Notes: generated from the letters alone by a model not told the origin. 32,151 bases of DNA from Candidatus Zixiibacteriota bacterium (GCA_012517955.1 JAAYTW010000209.1:1-32151), one strand, 5' to 3'. Shown: positions 8,797 through 18,450, counted from the stretch's first letter. Program-made: numbers and translations.

Positions 8797-11409
8797 ATGT
8801 TCAAGTTTCGTAAAGTGAGGGGACCGGAACAAATAAACGATACATTGATTTCACTGGAGGAATCGGCCAGCCGTTTAGAAAATATCGTAGAAACCGCCCA
8901 GAAAGAAAAGTCCCGTTTGCACCTTCTTGTAGGTAACGTTTCAAATCGGATGGCCGAAATTCAACAAACAGCGGCTTCCTTTGAAAACTCGATTGAAAAA
9001 ATCGCCGAATACGAGAAAGCTCTTGACTTGGTTCAAAAAGAGATAGATTCAATAAAAAAACAGGCGGAGACAATCGCGTGTTTAAAAAGCGAAACCGACG
9101 AGTTGACCGAGCGATTCAACCGATTTGAGAAGCAATTACAGGCTGCGCAGGTCAACCTTGACAGCCTGCGGAAACCCGCCGGCGAAATTGACGCTTTAAA
9201 TGAGCGGGTTAAGCAGGCCCAAACGGAAATCGGCCCGCAAATCGACAGCTTGAGCCAGCGGCAAGCCGACTTGGTTGACCGATTCACGCAATTGGCTGAA
9301 CGGCTTGAGCAAGCGGAATCTCAATTAGGCAAATTCGCCTGCATAACGGATGAGTTCGAAAAGACGGTGGCCCAAGTCTCTCAAGAATCGGCTCGAATCA
9401 CCACCTGGATGGCGGCCAATGAAAAAATGGCGAACGAATTAGCCGAATCAAACGAAAGCCTTAATATCGTTAAACAAAAGGTCGATCAGCTTCACGAGCT
9501 GGCCGAATATGTCGATACCAAAACTCGCGCTTTGGCCAAAAATAAAGAGTTGCTTAAAAACGCTCATGCCGAATTCAGCCAAGCGAACATTTTGTTTGTC
9601 GAAATCAAGTCGACCATAAGCGAAATGAGCCGTGAATTTGATAGACTGAAAAAAGCGCAAAATAACGCCGAGGAACTGGAAAAGTGCTTAAAATCATTTG
9701 AATCGCGATTTGAGGTCGTCGAATCCAAGTCGGCCATGCTGAATCAATTGCTCGAAAATTTCGCGACTCTAAGCGATTTGGCCAAGGAACTTAAGCAACG
9801 CCAGCAATCTTTCGATAGCATCGACCAGCTCACTAAAAACCTATCACGCCATATCGAAAATGCCCGCGCGGAACTAGCCGCTTTAACGGAAGCCAGCGCC
9901 CATGTCGAGGATACAATCCGGCAGGCCGAACAGCTTCAAAATTCGACGAAATCGATAACACAGCAGACGGCCGATTTGGTTAACAACGCCCAGAAATTAC
10001 TGGAACGGCTGCCGGAAATCAATACCGTGCTTGATGAAATCGAAAATGTCCGCAAGCGGGCTCTGGCTGTCGAAAACAAACTTCTGGAAAATCTCGCGAT
10101 TGACGCCAATTTGAAAGAACAAGCATCGAACGCAAATGAAATTCGCGAAAAGGTAGCAAGTTATCATCAGGAAACGACCAGGATGATAGCGGCTCATAAA
10201 AGGGAGTTGGAGCATCTGACAATTGCCATGAACGGCCTGAAAGGCAATTTGGATTCACTTCGCGCCCGCTGGCTCGAAATGCCAGAAATATTATCCAAAT
10301 TGGCGGAAACGGAAAAACGTTGCGGTGATATCGAAAAGCGATGCGACGTCCTGGCGGAAAAGATAAGCGAAGTAGATAAATTAAATGGTTTGCTCAATCA
10401 GCATGTCGAGTCTTTCAAGAAAATCGAGACTCTCGCTTCGGGTGTACATCAAAAAGCCGCTGATATTGTCGGTTATCGCGCGGAACTGGAAAAAATAGAG
10501 ATTCAAATGACCGCGGTGAACACCGGAATCAACAACCTTCTGATGCTGGGAGAAAAAGTCGAAAAGCAGGGGATGGAATCGGTCAAGCTATTCGATAAAA
10601 TCACGGCTCTTACCGGCCAGGTCAAGGAAACTCAAAAAATATCGGAATCTATCGCCAAAGAATGCGAAAAGATGAAACGCAATCAGGAAAATCTTCGTCT
10701 TGATGCCGGTGAAGTGATGGATTTGTTCGGTAAGTTGGCCGATCAGCGGACATTCATGGAGGAAAAATCAAAGGAGCTTAATACCGCGCTTGAAAAAACT
10801 CAGGCCCAAATTGAACTCCTTAATGAATCCGGTAATAAGGCGCAATCCCGGATGGAGGCGTATCATAAAACCCTGGCTGATATAAAAAATGAAATCAAAG
10901 AAGTGACAAGGTGCCAAGACGAATTGAAATCGGGTTTTGGTCATTTGAGTAGGGAATCGGCTCAAATTGAAGCGCTTGCGGGGAGGCTGAACCAACAGCA
11001 GTCCGATTCCGCGGCCCTTAGCGAAAAACTGACCGAACTTGAGGGACGTCTTAAGGCGGCCTTGACGTTTGAAAATAGACTTGCGGCGTTTGAATCCACG
11101 CTGAATAGACAAACCAACAATCTGGATTTGGTTTTAAGTAAACTTCCCGAGATAGAAAAAATCCAGGAGAGGATCGATCAATATAGCGTTCGGCTTAACG
11201 ATATCGACGCCAAATTGGCGGGTATCACCGATACTGCTGCCGAAGTCGATCGCCTTTATCGGCAATTTTCGAAAATCAACCTTATTACTGAGGAACTTAA
11301 AGCCAGAGAACGAACTTTATCCGATGAAGAGCGATTGGTAAATAAAGCAATCAGTGCGGCCGCGCGTCTTGAGGAACTGGTCATAAAAGCCGAGCATATA
11401 GAAAAATAA
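8797..11409 (+). CDS. large (870 aa) coiled-coil protein of unknown function
   Basis: Continuous ORF with strong RBS (CAAGGAGGATAC before the ATG). Composition is dominated by E/K/Q/L/A with heptad-like spacing throughout. No signal peptide, TM segment or Walker motif visible. Confidence 0.9.
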   Translation: MFKFRKVRGPEQINDTLISLEESASRLENIVETAQKEKSRLHLLVGNVSNRMAEIQQTAASFENSIEKIAEYEKALDLVQKEIDSIKKQAETIACLKSETDELTERFNRFEKQLQAAQVNLDSLRKPAGEIDALNERVKQAQTEIGPQIDSLSQRQADLVDRFTQLAERLEQAESQLGKFACITDEFEKTVAQVSQESARITTWMAANEKMANELAESNESLNIVKQKVDQLHELAEYVDTKTRALAKNKELLKNAHAEFSQANILFVEIKSTISEMSREFDRLKKAQNNAEELEKCLKSFESRFEVVESKSAMLNQLLENFATLSDLAKELKQRQQSFDSIDQLTKNLSRHIENARAELAALTEASAHVEDTIRQAEQLQNSTKSITQQTADLVNNAQKLLERLPEINTVLDEIENVRKRALAVENKLLENLAIDANLKEQASNANEIREKVASYHQETTRMIAAHKRELEHLTIAMNGLKGNLDSLRARWLEMPEILSKLAETEKRCGDIEKRCDVLAEKISEVDKLNGLLNQHVESFKKIETLASGVHQKAADIVGYRAELEKIEIQMTAVNTGINNLLMLGEKVEKQGMESVKLFDKITALTGQVKETQKISESIAKECEKMKRNQENLRLDAGEVMDLFGKLADQRTFMEEKSKELNTALEKTQAQIELLNESGNKAQSRMEAYHKTLADIKNEIKEVTRCQDELKSGFGHLSRESAQIEALAGRLNQQQSDSAALSEKLTELEGRLKAALTFENRLAAFESTLNRQTNNLDLVLSKLPEIEKIQERIDQYSVRLNDIDAKLAGITDTAAEVDRLYRQFSKINLITEELKARERTLSDEERLVNKAISAAARLEELVIKAEHIEK

Positions 11410-11433
11410 TAACGCATAGGGGCTTGTTTATCG

Positions 11434-11462
11434 AGGTCCGAATAAAATCGGACCTTTTTTAT
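11434..11462 (+). terminator. rho-independent terminator of the coiled-coil gene
   Basis: AGGTCCG-AATAAAAT-CGGACCT followed directly by TTTTT: a perfect 7-bp stem, 25 nt after the stop codon. Confidence 0.9.
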
Positions 11463-11511
11463 TAGCAGTAGAGTATGTCGGTAACCGGCCGGGGAACTAC
11501 CATAATTAATA

Positions 11512-11541
11512 TTGCGTAATTAAGGATGTGGGTACTATATT
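11512..11541 (+). promoter_or_regulatory. possible promoter for the PorV-like gene
   Basis: TTGCGT - 18 nt - TATATT, about 30 nt upstream of the ATG at 11575 and after the terminator. Confidence 0.35.
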
Positions 11542-11574
11542 GGGTCTCGTGAAGATAATAACCGAAAGGACGTT

Positions 11575-12501
11575 ATGAATAAACCTGGCGTTTTCGCTGT
11601 ATTTTTATTGATAACCATGAGCGTCACGGCGACTGCCGAAAAATACGCCGGGGAATTTATGTATCTTGGCGTAGGCGGGCGGCCTCTGGCGATGGGGAAC
11701 GCTTACCTGGCTGCGGATGGCGATATCTTTTCAGCTTACTATAATCCGGCAGGTTTGACTCGGATAATCGGGCATCAAGCGACATTCATGCATTCCGAAA
11801 CTTTCGGGTCGCTTCTGAATCACGATTATTTGGCTTATGCCACCGCCAAATACGATGGAGTCGCGGCTATATCGATGTACCGATTGGGAGGCGGTGGGAT
11901 ATTTGTAACGGAGGAATATAATGGCATATTCAGGGTGAAAAGCGAAGAATCTCATGCCGATTATGTATTCAGTTTCGCTTATGGCCGTAAGCATTCGACC
12001 AAATTGGATTGGGGCGCGGCCGCCAAGATTATATATCGAAAAATTATCGATGATGACGCGCAGGGGATAGGCCTTGATGCCGGTGTTCGCTATCGTATAC
12101 GCGATAATCTAACGGCGGCGGCGGTTGCTCAAGATTTGACCGGTACTATTTTGTCGTATTCGACGAGCACTAAAGAGGTGGTCAATCCAACCCTGAAATT
12201 AGGGTTGGGATATTCACGGCCGTTTGGCAATTTCAAGGCGACTCTGCTTACCGACGCCGAGATTAAGTTCGAGGGGCGCGAGCAATCGGCGCAGTTTTCG
12301 CAAAGCTGGATTTCCGGCGATACTCATCTGGGAGCGGAAATATCATACAAAGATGTTGCGGCCGTGCGGATAGGGTCGGATATAGGAAATCTGACAACCG
12401 GGGTGGGTATCAAATTTTCCCGGTTCATTCTTGATTTGGCCCTTTTAGACAATTCTGATTTGGATACGTCATATAGGGGCTCGCTGGTGGTGAGCTGGTA
12501 G
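11575..12501 (+). CDS. PorV/PorQ-like outer-membrane beta-barrel protein (UPF0164-like)
   Basis: Signal peptide, then AEKYAGEFMYLGVGGRPLAMGNAYLAADGDIFSAYYNPAGLTRI, typical of the PorV/PorQ/UPF0164 N-terminus; alternating amphipathic strands; C-terminal aromatic SLVVSW. Confidence 0.8.
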   Translation: MNKPGVFAVFLLITMSVTATAEKYAGEFMYLGVGGRPLAMGNAYLAADGDIFSAYYNPAGLTRIIGHQATFMHSETFGSLLNHDYLAYATAKYDGVAAISMYRLGGGGIFVTEEYNGIFRVKSEESHADYVFSFAYGRKHSTKLDWGAAAKIIYRKIIDDDAQGIGLDAGVRYRIRDNLTAAAVAQDLTGTILSYSTSTKEVVNPTLKLGLGYSRPFGNFKATLLTDAEIKFEGREQSAQFSQSWISGDTHLGAEISYKDVAAVRIGSDIGNLTTGVGIKFSRFILDLALLDNSDLDTSYRGSLVVSW

Positions 12502-12688
12502 ATACTCAGTAAATCGGGCTAGGGACCGAAAGATAAAAAATCCTGAAACTATTTAGGTCGATGTTAACGTGGTTGCCTCGACTTTTCAAATTCATCTATA
12601 CGCAGGATTAGAAATAATATCTTTTTTCCGTTTTCATTACATTCTAAAAAGCAATTGACAATCGAGTCGCAAAATTCCAAATTAAATT

Positions 12689-13717
12689 ATGGGAAAATTT
12701 TTTTCCGTTTTGCAGGATTACAAAAAGCAAGTTGACCGATATATTTTTGAGCAGTTGCCTAAAACCCATACGATTCCTGAAATCAGCAATTTATATACGA
12801 TGATGCGGGATTATCCCAGTAGGAGCGGTAAGGGCTTAAGGCCATCGATTTTATTAATATTTTGTAAGGCTTTCGGGGGCAATCCTGAAAAAGCAATTAA
12901 TACGGCGGCGGCATTAGAATTATTCCAGAACTGGATAGTAATCCATGATGATATTGAGGATGGTTCGGAACTGCGTCGCGGCCTGCCGGCGCTTCACGTG
13001 AAATACGGGATGCCATTGGCGCTTAATGCTGGAGACGCGCTCGCGGGTAAAATGTGGGAATTTCTGAAGAACAACCGTAAAATTATCGGGGCGGAGACGA
13101 CATTGGACGTTATCGAGCAATTCTTGATTATGTACGACCAGACAACTTCCGGGCAACATGTCGAGTTATCGTGGGTGCAAAATCATCGCTGGGATCTAAC
13201 CTATGAGGATTATTTTGGGATGTGCCGCAAAAAAACCGCGTGGTACACCTGCATGACGCCTGCTTGGACGGGAGCGTTAATCGCCGGGGCTGATATAAGA
13301 TTTCGGGATATTATTTTTAAGTTTGGGATGGACCTGGGAGTGGCGTTTCAAATTCAGGACGATGTGTTGAATCTTATAGGCGATGAAAAGATATACGGCA
13401 AGGAAATCGGCGGAGATCTCTGGGAGGGCAAGCGGACTCTGATAACAATCGAGTTGATGAAACAGGCCAGCGATTCGGAGAAGGCGTTTCTTAAAGAATC
13501 ACTGGATATGCCAAGGGCTGAGAAGAAGAGTTCGGATATGGATAAGATCATGTCCATGATTGAACGATATGGCTGTATCGATAAGGCGATGGCTGTATCG
13601 ATAGAATTGGCGACTCGGGCCAAGACCGAATTTTCCCATCTTGATGGTTCTATCGATTTATCGCAGCGAGAGATAATACTCGAGCTTATTGATTTTATGA
13701 TTAACAGGAAATTCTAA
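12689..13717 (+). CDS. polyprenyl diphosphate synthase family protein
   Basis: RSGKGLRPSILLIFC, first Asp-rich motif IHDDIEDGSELRRGLPALH, second motif FQIQDDVLNLIGDE, KRTLITIEL. Confidence 0.9.
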   Translation: MGKFFSVLQDYKKQVDRYIFEQLPKTHTIPEISNLYTMMRDYPSRSGKGLRPSILLIFCKAFGGNPEKAINTAAALELFQNWIVIHDDIEDGSELRRGLPALHVKYGMPLALNAGDALAGKMWEFLKNNRKIIGAETTLDVIEQFLIMYDQTTSGQHVELSWVQNHRWDLTYEDYFGMCRKKTAWYTCMTPAWTGALIAGADIRFRDIIFKFGMDLGVAFQIQDDVLNLIGDEKIYGKEIGGDLWEGKRTLITIELMKQASDSEKAFLKESLDMPRAEKKSSDMDKIMSMIERYGCIDKAMAVSIELATRAKTEFSHLDGSIDLSQREIILELIDFMINRKF

Positions 13718-13774
13718 GCCGAACGTCGGGGTCCTCTATAAAATCCGATTAGGCACGCAATATAGTTCACGAAT

Positions 13775-14494
13775 ATGATAGATTCAAAAAATTCCAAGAA
13801 GGCATTCGTACGCCGGATGTTCGACGATATCAGCGATCGATATGACTTACTTAACAGGGTCATTTCATTTGGTCTGGATGGTTATTGCCGTAAAAAAGCG
13901 GCTGCCCGGCACGTAAAGGACAACCGGGTGCTCGATATTTGTTCGGGAACCGGCGATATGACGGTCGAGCTGCTGAAATTCAAGGATTTTAGGGGCATGA
14001 TAATTATGGGCGATTTTTCTATGGAGATGCATAAACTCGCCCGTCGAAAGCTGGATAATTTCGGTGACGGAAGGTATAAAGGGGCTGTTTGTTGGGTTTG
14101 TTGCGATGCTGAAAATATGCCGTTCAAGAATAACGTATTTGATGGCTTAATCAGCGGCTACTCGCTTCGTAACCTTGGAGATTTACGGGCGTTCGGGTCG
14201 GAAATCGGAAGAGTTCTCAGGCCGGGCGGGTCGGGGTCGTTAGTAGATGTGGCCCATCCTCCGAATAGAATATACGCCCAATTATTTTATTACTATTTCT
14301 ATAAACTGATTCCTTTAATGTCGCGGTTGTTTACTCGAAAGAAATACGCTTATAAATACTTACCAGTTTCATTAAGGACTTTTTTCCGGCAACCCGAAGT
14401 CTTAGAACGGCTTGTGTCGGACGGTTTGGGGGGCGGTTACGAAAATTTGCTGGCTGGGGCGGCGGCGCTATATAAACTTAAAAAAAGTGATTAG
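13775..14494 (+). CDS. UbiE/MenG (COQ5) family class I SAM methyltransferase
   Basis: FVRRMFDDISDRYDLLNRVISFGLDGYCRKK, VLDICSGTGDMTVELLK, GDFSMEMHKLARRKL, DAENMPFKNNVFDGLISGYSLRNLGD. Confidence 0.9.
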   Translation: MIDSKNSKKAFVRRMFDDISDRYDLLNRVISFGLDGYCRKKAAARHVKDNRVLDICSGTGDMTVELLKFKDFRGMIIMGDFSMEMHKLARRKLDNFGDGRYKGAVCWVCCDAENMPFKNNVFDGLISGYSLRNLGDLRAFGSEIGRVLRPGGSGSLVDVAHPPNRIYAQLFYYYFYKLIPLMSRLFTRKKYAYKYLPVSLRTFFRQPEVLERLVSDGLGGGYENLLAGAAALYKLKKSD

Positions 14495-15137
14495 AAGATT
14501 AGGTCTCCAAAGCCTGTTAATAGCGACCGCAATTGCGGCCTTGGTGCCGTTTCTTTTGGGGTGCGGCCGAAATGAGCAACAACTCCCCAAGCGTGAAAAT
14601 TCGGTTGAAACCAAAGCGGCGGAAGTACTTGATGGCGATACTTTTCGGACAAATAACGGCAAAAAAGTGAGAATCGCGGGTATTGACACGCCTGAAGCAG
14701 GCGAGAAATTTCATGACGAAGCCAAAGCCTATTTATCAAGTTTGATTTTTGAAAAGGAAATTTCAATAAAACCGATACCGGCGGGGAAGGATAGATATGG
14801 GCGGACTTTGGCGGAAGTTTTCGTGGACACTACGAATGTCGGTATTGCGATGATAAAGCGAGGATATGCATATTTGTATCTGTTTGGCGATGATAGTTAT
14901 CTTAAGGGAAAATATCTTCCCTTTTTAATAGAGGCGATGAAGCAGAAAGTGGGTATTTGGGGGTTGCAGCCACCCAAGCCCGAAACCTATTATATAAGGG
15001 TCAAGGGTTCGTATCGATTTCATAGGCCGTATTGTCCGAGTTTGAAGGGGGCTAACCCTAAGAATCTTAAAAGAATAAAGACGCGTCTGGAATGTTTTGA
15101 AGAGGGGCTTTCCCCCTGTCGAAATTGCCGTCCCTAA
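14487..15137 (+). CDS. thermonuclease (SNase-like) lipoprotein with C-terminal Cys/His motif
   Basis: The GTG at 14487 overlaps the end of the methyltransferase and gives VIRRLGLQSLLIATAIAALVPFLLGCG (lipobox LLGC); DGDTFRTNNGKKVRIAGIDTPE, KDRYGRTLAEVFV; C-terminal YRFHRPYCPSLKG...CFEEGLSPCRNCRP. The track start at 14412 would overlap the upstream gene by about 80 nt. Confidence 0.9.
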   Translation: MIRRLGLQSLLIATAIAALVPFLLGCGRNEQQLPKRENSVETKAAEVLDGDTFRTNNGKKVRIAGIDTPEAGEKFHDEAKAYLSSLIFEKEISIKPIPAGKDRYGRTLAEVFVDTTNVGIAMIKRGYAYLYLFGDDSYLKGKYLPFLIEAMKQKVGIWGLQPPKPETYYIRVKGSYRFHRPYCPSLKGANPKNLKRIKTRLECFEEGLSPCRNCRP

Positions 15138-15188
15138 TCTTGATTCAAGGCGAGTGTTATAATGCCGATAACAATAACGAGGTAATTT

Positions 15189-16559
15189 ATGCCATCGATA
15201 TTGGTTATCGAAGACAAGGACAGCATGCAAAAGATGCTGACGGCCACGCTCGAATCGGAAGGTTTTGATGTGGAGGCGGTCAGCGATGGGCAGGCTGGCG
15301 TTGATAAAGCTCGTGAAAAACGGTTTGATGTCATTTTGACCGATCTGAAACTGCCCAAGATGGATGGAATCCAAGTGCTCTCTGAAGTGAAAGAGATTGA
15401 CCCGGAAGCGCCGATTATCGTGATGACCGCTTATGGCACGGTCGAGACAGCCGTGCAAGCGATGCGTATGGGGGCTTTCGATTTTTTGACCAAACCATTT
15501 GATACTGACCATCTTTCGTTAATTATCAAGCGGGCCATGGAGAACCGCCGCTTAGTGGCTGAAAATTCGCTGCTTCGAGAGGAACTTGGTCGAAACCATG
15601 GATTAAACGATATAATCGGGGTTTCGGAAAAGATAAAGGAAGTATCTGAATTGGCCCGCAAAGTCGCACCATCGGAGACGACAGTATTGTTTTTGGGCGA
15701 ATCAGGAACGGGAAAAGAATTATTCGCCAGAGCGATCCATCAGCTATCGAATCGAGCGAAAGGTCCGTATGTGACAATTAATTGCGCCGCAATACCTCAC
15801 GAACTACTCGAAAATGAATTGTTTGGTTCGGAAAAGGGGGCTTATACCGGTTCGGTGGCCCGCAAAATGGGAAAATTCGAGATTGCTGACGGTGGCTCGA
15901 TTTTCTTAGACGAGATTGGGGACCTTGACGTATCCCTTCAAGCGAAACTATTGCGGGTGCTTCAGGAAAAAAACATTGAACGATTGGGAGGCAATAAAGT
16001 CATTCCCGTTGACGTCAGGGTGATTGCCGCCTCGAACGTTGATTTGAAAGAGGCGATTAATAAAAAGAAGTTTCGCGAGGATTTGTATTATCGTTTATCA
16101 GTTTTTCCGATAACTATTCCGCCTTTGAGGGAGCGGCCTGAAGATATTCCGCATCTGGCGAATTATTTTATTGAAAAATATTGCCGAGAGATGAACAAGA
16201 AACCGGCTAAATTATCGCGGGAAGCGGCTGTCATTCTCGGTAAATACCATTGGCCGGGGAACGTCAGAGAACTCGAGAACACGATAGAACGAGCGATAAT
16301 TTTATGCGGCGACGGCTCTATTCTTCCTGAACATTTAGCGATTAGAATAACCTCCGCGTCTGAAATCCGCTTAAGAGACGGAGCCGGACTTAAGGAGGTC
16401 GGCGCTTACGCGCAGGCCGAGGCCGAAAAAGGGTTAATAAAGCGGGTATTGGCCGAAACCAAAGGGAACAAGAAAAAAGCCGCGGAAATATTAAAGGTCG
16501 ATTATACGACGTTGTTTGAAAAACTGAAAAAATACGGCCTTCAAGACAAAGACAACTGA
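15189..16559 (+). CDS. NtrC-family sigma-54-dependent response regulator
   Basis: Receiver domain (LVIEDKDSM...VILTDLKLPKMDGIQVL...VMTAYG), AAA+ domain (FLGESGTGKELFARAIH; GAYTGSV loop; GGSIFLDEIGDL) and Fis-type HTH (NKKKAAEILKVDYTTLFEKLKKYGL). Confidence 0.97.
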   Translation: MPSILVIEDKDSMQKMLTATLESEGFDVEAVSDGQAGVDKAREKRFDVILTDLKLPKMDGIQVLSEVKEIDPEAPIIVMTAYGTVETAVQAMRMGAFDFLTKPFDTDHLSLIIKRAMENRRLVAENSLLREELGRNHGLNDIIGVSEKIKEVSELARKVAPSETTVLFLGESGTGKELFARAIHQLSNRAKGPYVTINCAAIPHELLENELFGSEKGAYTGSVARKMGKFEIADGGSIFLDEIGDLDVSLQAKLLRVLQEKNIERLGGNKVIPVDVRVIAASNVDLKEAINKKKFREDLYYRLSVFPITIPPLRERPEDIPHLANYFIEKYCREMNKKPAKLSREAAVILGKYHWPGNVRELENTIERAIILCGDGSILPEHLAIRITSASEIRLRDGAGLKEVGAYAQAEAEKGLIKRVLAETKGNKKKAAEILKVDYTTLFEKLKKYGLQDKDN

Positions 16560-16632
16560 TAGTATTACTTAACGCCGAATTTTACAGCGATATATATTCA
16601 TTCATAAAAACGCGTTTGCGTTGTAATCGAAA

Positions 16633-18357
16633 TTATTTAAGCAATATCATCTGTTTGGTCTCCGCGGGGATTCCATCGATATATAACCTGCATAGATATA
16701 ATCCCGAATTCAGCCCCTTGGCATCCCAGGTAAATTTATGTTCACCGGCTATTTCCTCTTTGCAATCAATAGATGCCACTACTTTGCCCAATATATCGAA
16801 AATCTTTATTGATGCTTTCGATGTTTTGGGTAACCGGTAATAGATAACCGTTGATGAGTTGAATGGATTGGGGTAGTTTTGAAGGAGCGCGAGATGCGAG
16901 GGAGCAGGCAAATCCGGGTCATCAACGTTCAGCGGCAGCGGCCCCAGAGAGCCATTGGGGTTTATATTCTGTAGATAAATATCGCCATCCGTATCATAAC
17001 GATTGTCTTGCCACACGGCAATAACCTGGTAATGAACGTTCACGCAAGATACCAGATAACCTTTGGGGCTTGGCAAAGAACTCATGGCGGTGGGCCAGTT
17101 AGACCATTGAGGCGTTCCATCTATATCGACTTTAAGCGCGTTAATCAAACAATCGGTGACATCGTTAGGTGATTGTCTGTAGATGATGATTGCGCCGTCC
17201 GCTTGCGGCCAGGCCTGCACAAAGCTCAGACTAGGGATACCAAGAGGAATTAATTCAATGCCTTCCGGATTCCAAAGCGGTGTTCCCATTGAATCAAGGC
17301 ATTGACCGACGATTCCATCATAATTTTGATTAATGTCTGATTCGGGAAAGAAGAACATAATGTGTGGCGAAGCCGGCGATTTGGCTATGGCCGGCTGTCC
17401 CTGTAATCGGGAGACCATAGTTGATAGCAGCACGCAATTCGACTGCCATGCCAGGCTGCCATCCGATTTAACATGCTGGGCATATGCGTGAAGTTCATTA
17501 TTACGCGAATCATACCAATAGCAATATACTCCTCCGGCGCCATCGCCAATCATTTCCGGTTTCATCTGGGGCCCCAGGCCGCCGGCATCGGATACCAGAA
17601 CGGTGTCATTAAGCCAAAGGCTGTTACCGGCAGAATCAAGTTTGCATACATAAATGTTTTTGGGCGGCCACCAGCCCCCCGAAAGCGCTTTCAAATAAAG
17701 AATGACGGCGCCATCATTATTTGAAGATACCACCCGGGGAAATGATAATCCGTATTCGGAATAGTATTTTTTTATTGCCGGAGACCAGAGGTCCTGCCCG
17801 GTCGAGCTCACTTTGCGGACGCAGATGGTATCATCAGCCTGCCAGATAAATACGGTATTATTGCCAGATGTTATTGCGACCTGCGGAATATATTCGTCCA
17901 CGGTATTATCAGAAATCGTTAGGCCATCGGCACCCCAGAGAAAATTACCGGCAGTGTCGATTTTATAGGCGTAAATATCCCAATCGCCGCCGTTTCGAAT
18001 ATCGTTTACAACTAATATTGCGTTATCATGGTTATCGACGGTCATGTCATAATCGGTCACCCATGAATTCTGGGAGTGATTGCTTATGCAAAGACCGAAC
18101 GAATCCCAACGGGCCGTACCGGTTGAGTCAAGATACTGCATGTACATGTCGTAATTCCCCGAAGCGGTATTATACCAGCTGATATAACATCCGCCGTTCG
18201 ATGTAGCAGCTATTTTCGGTACTGCCTGTGCGCCCGATTGATTCGTTATTATCAAATTTGTGTCGGAATAAATAGGCCATTGGCAATATAGATTGCCGCC
18301 AAGTACCTGGCTTATGCCGATAATGGCGATTGGCATAATTAATTTTGAAAGATTCAT
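16633..18357 (-). CDS. secreted beta-propeller-like protein with T9SS type A C-terminal sorting domain
   Basis: N-terminal signal peptide; repeated segments with WDxxxD/ADGAGGVYCYWYDSRN-type motifs; C-terminal NYPNPFNSSTVIYYRLPKTSKASIKIFDILGKVVASI...GLYLCRLYIDGIPAETKQMILLK (nucleotides 16636-16878); AAAGGAGC RBS. Confidence 0.88.
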   Translation of the reverse strand: MNLSKLIMPIAIIGISQVLGGNLYCQWPIYSDTNLIITNQSGAQAVPKIAATSNGGCYISWYNTASGNYDMYMQYLDSTGTARWDSFGLCISNHSQNSWVTDYDMTVDNHDNAILVVNDIRNGGDWDIYAYKIDTAGNFLWGADGLTISDNTVDEYIPQVAITSGNNTVFIWQADDTICVRKVSSTGQDLWSPAIKKYYSEYGLSFPRVVSSNNDGAVILYLKALSGGWWPPKNIYVCKLDSAGNSLWLNDTVLVSDAGGLGPQMKPEMIGDGAGGVYCYWYDSRNNELHAYAQHVKSDGSLAWQSNCVLLSTMVSRLQGQPAIAKSPASPHIMFFFPESDINQNYDGIVGQCLDSMGTPLWNPEGIELIPLGIPSLSFVQAWPQADGAIIIYRQSPNDVTDCLINALKVDIDGTPQWSNWPTAMSSLPSPKGYLVSCVNVHYQVIAVWQDNRYDTDGDIYLQNINPNGSLGPLPLNVDDPDLPAPSHLALLQNYPNPFNSSTVIYYRLPKTSKASIKIFDILGKVVASIDCKEEIAGEHKFTWDAKGLNSGLYLCRLYIDGIPAETKQMILLK

Positions 18358-18450
18358 TATCGCTCCTTTCGTTCGCCCCCACGAAAATAATTATAATTAT
18401 AGATTACTAAATTAAATAAAATTGTCAATTATTATGATATTGAAATAATC

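Noticed and set aside
12655-12688. TTGACA followed by AT-rich sequence just before the polyprenyl synthetase ATG (12689), possible leaderless promoter
   Set aside because: No convincing -10 at 16-18 nt and the spacing leaves almost no 5' UTR; too weak to call.
12920-13159. Minus-strand ORF within the polyprenyl synthetase gene
   Set aside because: Antisense shadow ORF; no independent support.
13345-13380. Second Asp-rich motif of the polyprenyl synthetase reads DDVLN rather than DDxxD
   Set aside because: DDxxN-type variants occur in functional prenyltransferases, so it does not support loss of function.
18396-18428. TTGACA and a perfect TATAAT on the minus strand upstream of the T9SS cargo gene
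   Set aside because: Spacer is 21 nt, too long for a standard sigma70 promoter; the region is AT-rich so matches are expected by chance.
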